Below the pieces are notes generated by a model. That model saw only the letters and a list, made by a program, of their open reading frames with translations, did not search any database and was not told where the DNA came from. From assembly GCF_030272615.1 (NCBI RefSeq), contig NC_081415.1, forward strand, positions 104,791,796 to 104,855,795: DNA of 64,000 nucleotides. The letters are read 5' to 3'. Numbering within the stretch: position 1 is the first letter of the stretch; each line of letters opens with the position of its first letter. The DNA comes from Cryptomeria japonica (lineage: Eukaryota; Streptophyta; Pinopsida; Cupressales; Cupressaceae). The position numbers and the translations under genes are program-made. This document shows, one piece after another, positions 22,832 to 34,180 of the stretch.

Positions 22832-23360
22832 CTAGGTAAGATAAATGTAAACAATATATTCAAGCATCACAATTCAATTGATAGTTAGCATTCTTTACTT
22901 AATTTAGACATTCTAGAAAATCATACCACCTAATCACATGATATGAAGTATCACCTAAACACGTGATATAGATGTCCATCACATCAATCTTGTGATGACA
23001 GGATATCACTTAAGCATGTGATATCAGTATTGCCTAAACACGCAATACTTAAGGATAATCATATGAGGAGGATTAACTTCTCATCTTATCCAAGTTGTGA
23101 TATGTGCACTAACACTTTATACAAATGTTTTATCACAACACAATCATGGCACATCCATGATACACCAAAGATCCAACATGATAACTGGTTTGGACATTAT
23201 AAGATCGTCACCTTATAATGTCCAAATACAAGTGTTCATTATCTTGAGATATCGTCATCTCTTAGATAAGAACTTAGGGGATAAAAATCCAAAAATGTCC
23301 TATCATGACAAGAAGTTTACACATTAAACATCTTATTGATATGAAAAATACAGATTACAA
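22832..23360 (-). other. copia 2 3' untranslated region
   Basis: Between RNase H and the polypurine tract. It holds repeated short motifs around cacgtgatat and atcacttaagcatgtgatatc (22930-23050) and a pair ggacattataag / cttataatgtcc that can form a hairpin at about 23192-23224. No gene is visible. Confidence 0.55.
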
Positions 23361-23364
23361 AGCA

Positions 23365-24134
23365 AATTACCTTTCTATCATACCTAAACCTTTTCTGAAG
23401 TGATCAATCTTCACTCTAGAAAGAGCTTTGGTCAGAATATTTGTAGTTTGATCTCCTGTACAAACATATTCTAATTGGATCACATTCATGTCTACCATAT
23501 CTCGCACATAGAGGTATGGAATCTCAATATGCTTGGATATTTCCTAGAACATTGGATTCACTGAAAGTTTTATGTAGCTCTGATTGTCACAATGTATAAC
23601 ATTGGGTTTCATAGGCTCTCCAAACAATCCCACAAGCAACTTCCTAAGCCATACTGCTTCTCAGGAAGCCATAGAAGTTGCAATGTATTTTGCCTCGGTG
23701 GAGCTTTGGGCTACTGAAGACTGCTTCCTGCTGATCCAAGATATCGTGGTTGAAACTAGAGTGAAGCAACACCCTGAAGTGCTCTTTTTGTCAGTTACAC
23801 TTCCAGCCCAATCTGAATCTGTAAAACCATGGAGGTTTATATCAACTTTCTCATATTTGATACCAAGGTTTAGAGTACCTTGTAGGTATCTCATGATGTG
23901 CTTTACTGCAACCAAGTGTATCTCCTTGGGTTCACACATGAACTGACTTAAGGGATTAACTGCATAACAAATATCTGGCCTTGTATTCACCAGGTACATC
24001 AGGGACCCAATTATCTGTCTGTAATGAGTAGAGTCAGTGGGTTGTGACTCTGTTGCTGCTTCTTTAAGTTTATGTAAATTGGTTTCCATAGGAGAGTTCA
24101 TGGGCCTACAGTTTAGCATTCTGAATTTCTTCAA
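23365..24134 (-). pseudogene. copia 2 reverse transcriptase end and RNase H
   Basis: The open part 24134-23661 reads GSLMYLVNTRPDICYAVNPL, then the RNase H start HGFTDSDWAGSVTDKKSTSG with the first catalytic Asp, and SSVAQSSTEAKYIATSMAS with the Glu. A stop follows, after which EAVWLRKLL, HCDNQSYIKL (Asp) and NILTKALSR can be read down to about 23370. One stop thus removes the last third of RNase H. Confidence 0.88.
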
Positions 24135-25195
24135 TATATCTAAGGTATACTTCCCTTGGTTTAGTATAATGCTGTCAAAATTCTACCATACTTCCAATCC
24201 TAGGAAGCAATGAAGGAGTCCCAAGTCCTTCATGTCAAATTCTTTGGATAGATCTTTCTTGCATTGATCTATAAGATGATCATTTCCTGTGATTAATAAG
24301 TCATCAATATATAAAATCAATATTAGCATATGATCTTTATTTCTTTTGTAGTAGAGATTAGGATCTACATCATTCTTAGAGAAACCTAGTCCTAAGAGAT
24401 AGGTGTCAATTCTTTCATACCAGGCCCTGGGAGCCTATTAAGCCCATAGAGAGATTTCTTGAGTCTACACACATGAGACTCTACATCATAGACTTCAAAC
24501 CCTTCAAGTTGCTCTAGGTAGACTTCTTTTGAGATCTCACCATTTAGAAATGTTGTTTTAACATCCATCTGGTGTACCTTCCACCCCTTAGATGTTGCAA
24601 TGGCTAATACAGCTCTTACTGATGTATATAAAGCAACTAGTGCAAAATTTTCTTCATAATCTATCCCTTCCCTTTGAGAGAAACCTCTAGCTACAAATCT
24701 GGCCTTGTGTTTCTCAATACTACTCGTCTGCAGCATGTTTAATCTTAAAAAGCCATTTAGATGAAACAACAAATTTCTTAGTTGGCTTAGGTACAATCTC
24801 CCAAACATCATTTTTCATAATGGACTGGTACTCTTCAAACATGGCATTGTTCCATACTTGATGTTCAAGAGCCTCTGATACATTGTTTGGTTTGACTTTA
24901 GAGAGATTATTTATAAGGGCAACATAGCTAGTGAATTTGTTAGGTCTTTTGCTTTCCCTGAAGGTTCCTGAAGGAGCAAAAAAAATTTGAGCTTCTGCTA
25001 TAGTTTTGGTGGCCCATAGTGGTTTTTCTTGAGGTTTTCTCTAGGTGGACTTTGAATTTCACTTATAGTTTCCTCAAGATTCTCCCTCTGAAGCTTGGGA
25101 GTAGGGTCTCTATCTATGCTACGGGTAGGTATATAGACTTCAGAGTTTAGAGAGCTTTGGGCTCTTTTGAAGGCTAAGTCTTCTTCAAAGATCAC
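24135..25195 (-). pseudogene. copia 2 reverse transcriptase
   Basis: Reading leftwards from 25195: the integrase-reverse transcriptase linker (VIFEEDLAFKRAQSS, where VI.E-AF is typical), then 24811-24392 with KHKARFVARGFSQREGIDYE, HQMDVKTTFLNGEISKEVYL (first Asp) and LYGLNRLPGPGMKE, a decayed LKQAPR motif. After a frameshift the catalytic YIDD lies at 24300-24311 in ILILYIDDLLITGN. A stop follows at LGLEVW. At least three lesions. Confidence 0.9.
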
Positions 25196-25199
25196 ATCT

Positions 25200-26256
25200 C
25201 TGCTTAGTTCAATATTCTTTTGACCAGGTATATAGATCCTTTAAGCTTTGGAGGTTTCACTATATCCTACAAAGATTCCCCTTTTTCCAAAAGGCTCTAG
25301 TTTTAATCTTTTCTCCTTAGGTACATGAATATAGACAGGGCATCCAAATATCCTAAGATGGCTAATATTAGGTTTTGATTTAGTAAAGACTTCCTCAGGG
25401 GTTTTATCTTCAAGATGAAAGTGGGGACATCTATTTTGAATTTATATAGTAATGCTAGTTGCTTCTGCCCAAAGATTGATATTTAGATTCTGATCAAGAA
25501 TCATAGCTTTGGAAGCTTCAATGGTTGTCCTATTTTTTCTTTCAGCTATCCCATTTTGTTGAGGGTTATAGGGTCTTGTTAACTTCCTCTTAATCCCTAA
25601 ATTTTATAAAACTCTTTAAATAATTCTGATGTGTATTCCCCCCCATTGTCAGTTCTTAGGGTTTTAATTTTATTCCCTGAGTAGTTCTCTATTAGTGATT
25701 TGAATTCTTTAAACTTATTAAGGATATCTTCTGATTCTTTATATTTCAGAAAGTAGATCCAAGTTTTCCTAGAGTAGTCATCAACAAAAATTATATAATA
25801 CAGAAATCCTCCCAATGAAGGTATAGACATAGGTCCACATACATCCGAATGAACTAACTCTAAAATTTTACTTGTTTCCCTAGTACTATTCTAAAAAGCA
25901 CTCTTAGTATTATTACCTAGGGCACATCTTATGCATGCCCATGAATGATATTTCTTTAACTTGGGTAGACCTGTGACAAGGTCCCCCATTGATGATAAAG
26001 CTCTAAAATTTAGGTGGCCTAGTCTTTTGTGCCAGATTTCATTTGCACTTGTGGTCTCATGAATTAGGGCTAAGTTCAGTTCTGTACATAGCTCATTCAA
26101 ATAGCCTTGTCTTTGACCAATTGTTTTAGCTTTCTTGATGGATGAGTTCTTTGGCCAAGCCAGTACTTTGTTGTCCATGAAGGTTACTCTATATCCATTA
26201 TCCTCTAGTGCTGATATTGAGACTAGATTTCTTTTGATGCCTGGAACATATAGCAC
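25200..26256 (-). pseudogene. copia 2 pre-integrase and integrase
   Basis: 26256-25891 holds LVSISALEDNGYRVTF and the zinc domain IWHKRLGHLNFRALSSM...ACIRCALG (His, His, Cys, Cys). The core continues at 25870-25597 with LVHSDVCGPM, FVDDYSRKTWIYFLKYK and IKTLRTDNGGEYTS. The Glu region (QQNG..ER) is broken by stops and a frameshift around 25540-25600 but can be traced as LNKMG. C-terminal motifs (ILGYLDALSIFMYL) follow to about 25240. Confidence 0.88.
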
Positions 26257-26460
26257 TCATCTAAGTTGTAATGATACACCCAACTTTAGTTTGATGGTGC
26301 AGGTTCCAACTCCTTTGACAAGGTGTGTAGAATCATCTCCGATAGTTACTTCCTCATCATTCTCTTATTTCATGGAATCTAGTACTTCTCTAAATCCTGT
26401 GATGTGTCTGGATGAGCCACTATCGATCACCCAGGAGTTCACTTTGTTTGATGCATGATT
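26257..26460 (-). pseudogene. copia 2 protease
   Basis: NSWVIDSGSSRHITG near 26435-26400 keeps the Asp-Ser-Gly catalytic motif. A stop lies after LDSMK, and another before the YVPGIKRN strand. The remaining fold (VKGVGTCTIKLK) is readable. The intact catalytic motif contrasts with the Asp-Phe-Gly of copia 1. Confidence 0.8.
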
Positions 26461-27305
26461 TGTTAGTGCTGAATAGAGTACATACTTCTCGGAGTCTTCT
26501 TCCTTTTTGTATTTTCCTGCTTTGGCAAATGTGGCTTGTTTAGCTCTTTCTAGACATTTGGCAACATAGTGCCCAAATTTGTCACATCTATAACACTGAA
26601 CTTGAGAGAGGTCTTTCTTGAAGGAGTTCTTTTCGTGATGCCCTTTTCTCTTTTTGAATTGCTTCTGCTTGCCTTTCTTATTTGAGTTTGTATTAAGAAC
26701 TTGGAGATCTTCATCTATATTCTTCTATTTGATCCCTTTCTTATTTTGCCTCGATTCCTCTTGGAGACAGTCAGCCTTCAGTCTATCAAACTTTGGAAAG
26801 TTATCCCTTGCACTGATGCCTTGGATGAATGTTTCCCATATGCTAGGCAACCCATCTAGAGCAATGAGGGTTAATCCTTTTGTTTCCAGTTCATATCCAA
26901 GGGTTGCCAGTTCATCCCTTAGAGCAGATATTTGTATGAAGTAGGCATTGACTGATTCTCCTTTTATCATGGCTATGTGATTTATCTCTCTTTTTAGAGC
27001 CAATGATCTACTAGCATTAGATATATCAAAAGCATCTTCAAGTGCTTTGAACATATTCAAGGTTGTTTCATGTTTCCTTGTAATGGGCATAATGTTGTTC
27101 CTCACCCCATCAACTATGATTTTGATAGCTTTATCATTTCCTTCTCTCCAGATTGCTTTGTTAGGTTCAGTCTCAGGTTCTTCAGTTTCAGTTTTACAAA
27201 TGTTTCAACTTTATTTTCTTTTAGAATCATTTGAATTCTGAATTTCCATGTGGAGAAGTCATCACCTCCTGCAAGCCTATCTTCAAATCTAATAGTGTTA
27301 GCCAT
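26461..27305 (-). pseudogene. gag: copia 2 gag
   Basis: The ATG is the complement of 27303-27305. MANTIRFEDRLAGGDDFSTW is the copia gag start, up to a frameshift and stop near 27110. 27105-26725 continues the capsid (HETTLNMFKALEDAFDI, DELATLGYELETKGL). The nucleocapsid zinc knuckle CYRCDKFGHYVAKC at about 26600 is intact (C-x2-C-x4-H-x4-C). One frameshift and one stop separate the parts. Confidence 0.88.
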
Positions 27306-27385
27306 TGATAGAATTGTGATCTTGAATATATGCTTGATTTGAATTTTAGGTAAAATTGAACAGCCTCAGGTTCGATTTAACTATA

Positions 27386-27397
27386 GCTCTGATACCA
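27386..27397 (-). promoter_or_regulatory. copia 2 primer-binding site (initiator tRNA-Met type)
   Basis: Minus strand TGGTATCAGAGC, directly abutting the 5' LTR at 27398. Confidence 0.93.
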
Positions 27398-28216
27398 TGT
27401 AAATGATGTTCAATTTACATTCAATATTCAAGTTATATTCTACTTAGTATTATCTTGTTTTATCTATTACTGAATTATCATATGAATTTGATTATCTTCT
27501 TTTATTTGGCAGGTGAGAGGAGCATTTATAAATTTTGATGTCCATTCTCACACATAGCATTTGACATATATAATGGGCTGGGTACGGTCAAGTGATGCCT
27601 TGACCGGCCATGTCTTTTGGACATGGTCGATCAAGACATCACTTGATCGTGCCCCTTTGCTATAATAGTGCATGGCGTTTATTAACCAACCGGTATATGT
27701 TCAACACCCGATAATTATCAGTGTATGCCAAACGGTGTATGATTATATTTAACACCTGATGACTATCGATGTTTGCATAATACTAATAGTCGATAGTTAT
27801 CGGCATGTGTTTAGCCTTAAAAGCCAATAACTATTCGGTGTATACTTAACAACCGATAACTATCGGTAAACTTTATCATGCCACCCGATATATAATGGAG
27901 AACATATAACCCGATATTAATAGGTGTTTGATTAATCATTTATTATTATCAATTATGTTAATCGATACAAATCAGAATGCATGAACATGATTTAGTAATC
28001 GATGAACATAAACAAATGATGTATTATGATTATCAATGTTAAGGATTTGATCGAACCAAATAGGTTATTTATATGCAAATGTAGAATGGCTATCAAAGAG
28101 GAATTAATTGCTTGAAGGTTTCTATGATAATTATCGATATGATAAATGATTGAATGAGAGACTTCATTTATCTCTCATTCAATCATTTATCTTACCAAAG
28201 CTATCATGCATTAACA
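27398..28216 (-). repeat. copia 2 5' LTR
   Basis: Homologous to 22007-22820 over its whole length, with the same palindrome cluster at about 27700-27930. It ends GCATTAACA next to gtctc. Confidence 0.93.
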
Positions 28217-28640
28217 GTCTCCTCCCTTGGACACTTACCCTCTCATGAGAAAGGTTCCTTGACACTTGTTACCACATAGATGACAAGTTTCCCTTCCTCC
28301 AACGTCTTCTCTAACTTTTCCAATCTTAGCCCTTGATATCTTTAGATCAAATCTGGACTGTCAGTTCCTGTCACCTCAGCTTTGGCCTTAGAATTCCCAC
28401 AAATACCCTTTTTTTGGAGCACAAAATATCCCTTGCATCCTAGATTTTAGCATCATTACTATAGGCATTTTTATCTCAATCATCTAGCATAATTTGCTTT
28501 TTTAGATTAATCATGCATACCATCATGCATCTCATATCATTTTAGATTAATCTAGATTAATTTTCTTAATCTTGCATTCATTTTGTTTTCATTCATATAG
28601 ATTAAATCCTTCATCTTGGTGTAGTCTAGTCACTGGTATT
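28217..28640 (+). repeat. gypsy 3' LTR, right part
   Basis: The 3' LTR of the host gypsy resumes after copia 2 (ctcccttggacacttacc). The 3' border is not certain because no partner LTR or target duplication is visible; similar composition runs on to about 28900. Confidence 0.55.
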
Positions 28641-29221
28641 GCTTAGATAAATCTGAGAGAAAATCTATACTCGCATCTTTTAGGAGGCAATAGGTCGATT
28701 TGTTATGGTTTTTACATTTATTGATTTTGGTCAACCAACCATGCATGCAATGATTTATTGAGTGTTTGTGTTTTAGATACAGATTCCAAATTTCACACAC
28801 ATGGAGCAATTGCTTTAAGGTTGCATATATGAATCCAAAATACAAGCACATTACCATAATGATATTCCCCCGACAAAGGACAAATCAAAGGATAATAGTC
28901 ACATACAACACATAAGGGTTCTACTAAATTTGGGGTTGGTATGATCTTATGATAAATAATGTATATCATGCAATATATTTGCATTGAATTGACCTCATCC
29001 CCCAAAGGAAGTAGAACAACAATAGAAGAAGGTCACATGTGTCTTTTGAGTCAACATGGGAGAGACCAAAAGAGATCTCAACGATTTGGATTTTCCTCAA
29101 GTAGACAACACTAGGGACAACAAATAGAAGAGTTGAAAAACAAATAGAGGAATGTTATGAAGAAGCAAGGGAGAGCGAGAGAGAGAGAGATGGAGGGAGA
29201 GAATATATGGCACAAATGAAG
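28641..29221. other. unassigned stretch between two gypsy elements
   Basis: There is no gene I can support. Short minus-strand open frames at 28630-29005 show no motif. A GA-rich run (gagagcgagagagagagag) lies at about 29173-29193. The stretch may hold the end of the plus-strand gypsy LTR and the decayed downstream part of the minus-strand element. Confidence 0.5.
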
Positions 29222-29638
29222 CTAATCAAGCAAATCATCCACCTCCCAATCTTGTTGAACATTGTTTTGGGAAGGTGAACAATATGCAATAGGAGAAACT
29301 TTGAGCGTGATAGATGGAGCTACTAAAAGTTCAAAACAAGGACCATGCTCTAATGATGAGTCACTTTGTCTATTAATAGAAGCTAGGATTAATTCTTTTA
29401 AAAATTGTTTAAAAAAATCATTAACATCAACAAGCTCATATTCAACATTAGAATCATTAGCATCAAAATTGTTAGCATGAACATCATTTTCATCCATTTC
29501 TTCATCAAGATTAATAAAAATATGATCTTTAACACAAATAGAACATGAACCATAATCTTTCTTAGGCATCTTTAATCTTGGATATTTATGTTGAACTTCC
29601 TCTCTAGGGTTAGGCGAAGGCTGTACAAATGGGATCAT
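29222..29638 (-). pseudogene. gypsy 2 pol fragment after protease
   Basis: A 138-codon frame, acidic (LDEEMDENDVHANNFDAND), with EHGPCFELLVAPSITLKVSP and ending WEVDDLLD. It has no enzymatic motif. It lies downstream of the protease of the same element, and the acidic linker composition fits the protease-reverse transcriptase linker. The reverse transcriptase that should follow is absent. Confidence 0.5.
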
Positions 29639-30038
29639 GTCAACGTTTGGAGTCTTCGGGTATGAAATAGGTTGAGAAGCAAGTTCACGAGCCTTAACAC
29701 GATGTATCCATTTACATTATCTCATACAATGGTTTCTTATAGTTTTATCCAAGGGTTCATGAAGGATTAGGATCAATGGACATAAGCTTCTTCTCTTCCT
29801 TCAATGAGGAGGAATAGGAGAAGGTTTACTAGGTTGAAAGATAGGAGATGTCAAACATTTCCCTTTGTAAGATGTAGGAGGCGGGATGATCATCTCATTC
29901 TTCCACTTTTGATAAGATTGAAAATGAGTATCACTTTGTGGCTTAAGAGGTTTGAATTATTTAGGCCAAAAGTAATAAAGGATGATGTCTCCATGCCTCA
30001 CTGTGGGTTGATACATGCTATGATTAATTGTTATGATT

Positions 30039-30864
30039 TTAAGCATTTATGATAGTAGAAGAGATCAATTTCATTGAAGAGAGACAAGTATGTCCCAACT
30101 TCACATGAAAGTGATCTGATGTAGGAATGATAGCAAAATTGACATCTAAGCACTTAGTATCAACCTTAATAGGAAGGGTAATAGAACCAATAGCAAGGCA
30201 AGAGAAACCATCATACACCTTAACCAATACGTTAGATTTATCATATGTTACTTGATGAAATTGTAAAGTATAAGGATATTCTTTAGTGATCAATATCAAC
30301 ATACACACTCGATCAATGAGCACCCCTCGTGAGAGTTTGTCTTTGATCTTTGCAATGATCTATAGTGGGCCATTAGGTGCATCAATAGTCTCACAAGGAT
30401 AAAAGGTAATGCATAGGTCCTTAGGAGGTGTAGGTTTATCAACAAGATTCACCATATTGTTAGATTCAAGACCAAGGTCATCAGAAGAAAAATCAAGATG
30501 CTCAGACTCAACCACAATAGTAGAATGAGAAGGCAAAGGATTGGTAAATATTTGGATGTTTTTATTAGGAGGAGATACAAATTTGTTTCCTTTGTCATTC
30601 ACACCATCTATGGATATAGTATTGTTATCAATTTAAAGTCTTGAATTCTACTCCTTAAGGAATAAAACTTTTTAGTGTCATGACCACATTAACTATGATA
30701 TTGGAAAAAGGCTCTGGGATCATGGTAAGGTGGAAAAGGTTTGGAAGTATAAATTGGTTTGATGGGAGGAAGTTTCAACATATTTTTATTTAACAATTGT
30801 ATCATAATGCTATGCAAAGACTTAGAAAGAGGAGTAAATTATTTTCTAAAGTATTTCAATAAAG
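30039..30864 (-). pseudogene. gypsy 2 gag end and retropepsin-like protease
   Basis: From 30864 leftwards: the gag end (VPPLLKYFRK-like; FFQYHS-stop-CGHDTKKF, a ruined zinc knuckle) and a linker starting NDKGNKFVSP. The protease follows with SRGVLIDRVCMLILITKEY, where the catalytic Asp-Ser-Gly has become Asp-Arg-Val. Then come VKVYDGFSCLAIGSITLPIK and FAIIPTSDHFHVKLGHTCLS, where LGHPWLS would be expected. The frames are 30602-30360 and 30323-30039 with a stop between them. Confidence 0.75.
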
Positions 30865-31651
30865 GAGGCACACCTGATGAACCTAATGCATATAAAAAAC
30901 ATCCATAAGATTATAGGAGAAAAACTGATGAAGTGGTGCGAAGAGCAGAGGTATGAGGAGTAGAGGTGTGAAGTTTAGAAGAGTAAGAAGCAAAGTGGTA
31001 GGGATCATAGACATAAAAATCAACAGATTATTGGATCGAATGGAGACATGAAGCATGGCCATGAACCTGGAGACCCAAAGTGAAATGTGAAAGGATGGAG
31101 CAATGAAATAGATTGAGAAGAACCTATGGACAAATTTCATGCAAGAATAAAAAATGAAGGGGAGGCCTATGGGGGTAATGTGAGCACTAAGAAAAAAATG
31201 GATCCTAACCACACATCGTAATGAATCTTTGAGAATGGAAAGTGGGTAGATAAATGTAGAACCCCAATGCTAGCATCAAGATGGAGGTGTAATCAATGGC
31301 CTTATCAAAACAGGTAAGGCTATGGGCCAAAAGGTAGGCCAACACATAATCAAATCAACAATCAAGGAGGACAAAGGAGGTTTCGTCCTCAAGGATTATT
31401 TGATGGCCTACGATGTGAAAACCGTAGCTATAGGTGGGACCAGTATGGGTAGTTTTGATAAATTAAAGGAAGACTAAATGTAGGCACATCAGTAGAATTT
31501 TGACATAAAAAATGCTAACAATAATAGAGACCGGACTAGTCATCCTTGGAAATCCAAAGAGGTTCCATCTCAGGGTAAAGAAGAAAAAAAGGTCAGAAAG
31601 TGACTAGATAAGTCCCCTTAAAGTAACTCAAATCTGAGCATTTCTCTTTTT

Positions 31652-32863
31652 TTGCATAAGGATCTATTTAGACAAGCAATAGAAAGATATAAAGATGTGG
31701 GATTAATCCTTAAATGGGGTGGAGGGAAGATTAACCTAAGGAAAATTCATGACTGGTGTATTTTAAATTGGGGAGATCAAATCTTGTTACAATATTTGCC
31801 AAATGATTTCTTCATGGTAGTAATACCCTCAAGTGAGGAGCAAAAAAATGCTCTAGATCATGGCCCTTATTTCATTGAAGATATGAGGATACAAATAGAA
31901 AAATGGATACACAATTTCGACCCTTGCAAATAGGAGAGTAGGGAGCAACTAATATGGGTTCAACTGTTTAATCTACTAGTAGAATACAGGGATAGGGACA
32001 TTTTGATGGAAATTGGGCAAATAATCGGCAACATATTGCAGGTGGATGGAATCTTGATCGACAAAGACCGGGAAAGTTATGCAAGGATATGCATCCATGG
32101 GCATCCTCAATCGACAATCCCTTAGGAGATTAAGATTCATACTGAATGGGGTACGTGGAAGCATAAGTTAGTAAGGGAAGACTCCATGCCCCTATTCCCT
32201 AAATGTATCTCTAAGAAATGCAATAATGGGATTTATCAATCCAACTATGCAAAACAAAACACAACAAATAAGGTCAATATAGACTCTAGGGAGACATATG
32301 AAAATAATATTGTTGGGATTCCTCCCTCTAAAGATTTGCCCCAACACAACCCAACACCCATTGTAGACTCAAAAAAGGAAAAACCTCATGACAATACATG
32401 TGATAATAAAGGGGTAAAAGAGGACATTGTAGGACAAGAAGGGATAGAGGAAGCCAAGATTGAAAATCAAGGGGAAAATCTTTGCCCAATCACACTTGAA
32501 TTTGAGTAGGTGCAACAAGAAATTATAAGGCGAACCACACTTTTTTTGGAACAAATAAGCCACACACAAGGCTTCAAGGCATATGTAGGGAAGGAAGGAG
32601 AGATGCAACAAGTAGAGGATGGATTAATTAGGGATGATACTTTGGAGTATGAGGAAGAGGAAGAGGGGGAAAGTGTTCAGGAAGTTATAATGGAAAAAAT
32701 AATGTTGGAGCAAACAACATCCAAATTGAAAGTGCCAAACATAAAAAGGAAGGGTGAGGTTGGAGTAAAAAACAACAAGGATAAATTGGTCATTGCTACG
32801 AATGCAGTAGGGAAAAGAAAACTAAGATCAAGGAGGGATATCATCCTTCCTAAGGGGAAATGA
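31652..32863 (+). pseudogene. LINE B ORF1 (DUF4283-type RNA-binding protein)
   Basis: ORF1 proteins of plant LINEs bind the element RNA. Residues 1-93 (LFRQAIERYKDVGLILKWGG, DFFMVVIPSSEEQKNALDHG) match the DUF4283 fold. A stop at 31931-31933 is followed by the zinc-knuckle-adjacent region (IIGNILQVDGILIDKDRESY, ARICIHGH), another stop, and a long Lys/Glu-rich tail: 32186-32509 and 32510-32863. The last codons overlap the ORF2 start. The real start may be upstream of 31652. Confidence 0.8.
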
Positions 32864-33549
32864 GGTGCTTAACATGGAATGTTAGGGGCTTAAACACCCC
32901 TAAGAAATGGTGCTTGATTAAGTGTCAAATAGATCATGCTAAGGCAAACATAATATTATTGTAGGAAACAAAATGCGCTAAAAATGATAGTGCTTAGAGA
33001 ATGAAAGTTTGGAGATAGTGGATAGGCTCCTTTGTTGAGGCGGATGGTGCCTCAGGCGGGTTGAGAATCCTATGGAATCTATTGATGATGGATGGAACAC
33101 TCATTGAGGAGAGGAATAATTTGTTGATGTCGAGATTCAAAGCATTACATAATAATGCATCTCTATACATGATCAATGTGTATGACTCCATAGACACGTA
33201 GGATAAGATGGAAGTTTGGACTCAACTCATACGAGTAATGAAAAATTGGAATAAGGAGAGAATCATACTAAGGAGAGACTTCAATGCCACCCTGAACAAT
33301 GAGGAAAAGAGAGGTGGTATTATCAGTACAACCAACATTCAAAGAGATTTCCAATCCTTCATTGACCAAAATCATCTGATTGACATCAAAACAAGGAATG
33401 GGATGTTCACATGGACTAATGGGAGGAAAGGATTCACTAATATTGCTAAAAGACTGGACAAATTTCTAATTTCTAGCACTTGGCATCAAAACATGGGAGT
33501 CCAAGACACAAATTCTTCTCTTCATAGAATTAGATCATTGTCTAGTTGA
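32860..33549 (+). pseudogene. LINE B ORF2 endonuclease domain
   Basis: This is an apurinic-type endonuclease that nicks the target DNA. The start ATG at 32860 overlaps the ORF1 stop in ATGA. Motifs: MRCLTWNVRGLN, LL-stop-ETKC with the catalytic Glu, LYMINVYDS, IILRRDFNATLN where the usual Gly-Asp-Phe-Asn is Arg-Asp-Phe-Asn, and GMFTWTNGRKG. The final SDH motif is degraded (near DQNHLID and the stop at 33549). At least five stops. Confidence 0.85.
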
Positions 33550-34180
33550 GCTAACAATATCTCTAGAGAACCCACTAAATAGTAGCCCATTCAAATTTGA
33601 AAATATGTAGTTGAGGGAGGTCTCTCTGATGACTCAGATGAAGCAATAGTGGGTTGAAGTGGATGTAGGAAACAATTCCAATCTCTACAAAGTAAGCAAG
33701 AGGCTCAAGTATGTGAAGAACAAGATGAAGGATCGGAACAAAGTGATCTTCAAAAATATTTTTGAAGAAAGAGAAAGGGTGGAGAAATAGTTGTCTAAAT
33801 TAAATGAAATCATAATTCCTAGGAGAATGAGGATAGAGGAGTTCAAGAAATAAATGACACTGAAGGGAGATATGTAAGAACTACAACCAAGAGAATAATT
33901 CTATTGGAGACAAAATTAGAGGGAAGTTTCGCTCAAGGAAGGGGATAGGAATACTTAATTTTTTCACAATACCACAATAGCAAACAAAAATAGGAAAAGG
34001 GTATTAGAAATAAAAAACAGGATGGAAGCATGGCAATATCCATAGAAGAGGTCAATGGAGAAGTAGTAAGCTACAATGAGGAAATTATAAATAGACAAAC
34101 ATAAGTCCATCATGTAGAAAGAGAGGAGGTACTAAATAAGATACCAACATTAATCACAGATGAGTAAAATAGAATTCTAT
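33550..34180 (+). pseudogene. LINE B ORF2, region between endonuclease and reverse transcriptase
   Basis: A decayed helical, charged stretch can be read in pieces, with no catalytic motif. Position within ORF2 is the only support. Confidence 0.6.

Larger units (their letters stand above)
22007..28216 (-). mobile_element. Ty1/copia retrotransposon 2, complete, minus strand
   Basis: LTRs at 22007-22820 and 27398-28216 surround gag, protease, integrase, reverse transcriptase and RNase H in copia order. Primer-binding site and polypurine tract are present. The flanks are atctc (22002-22006) and gtctc (28217-28221), a 5-bp target duplication with one change. The LTRs differ at about 4-5 percent of positions by eye, fewer than those of copia 1, so it is probably the younger insertion. 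Its family differs from copia 1 (different LTR, YIDD motif). Confidence 0.94.
1..28640 (+). mobile_element. Ty3/gypsy retrotransposon (Tat-like), nested host of four insertions
   Basis: This plus-strand element has its 5' LTR and leader outside the window. In order it shows gag, retropepsin, a linker, reverse transcriptase, RNase H, a second RNase H, integrase, a polypurine tract and a 3' LTR. A second RNase H between pol RNase H and integrase is the hallmark of the Tat/Ogre group. The coding sequence resumes in the right order after each interruption at 4060-5626, 6444-9629, 10399-17685 and 22007-28216, which proves they are later insertions. It carries many stops and frameshifts, so it is dead. 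The right end is uncertain (28.6-28.9 kb) because the partner LTR is not visible. Confidence 0.85.

Noticed and set aside
28630-29005. Minus-strand open frames next to the gypsy LTR
   Set aside because: No domain, no start context and overlap with probable LTR sequence.
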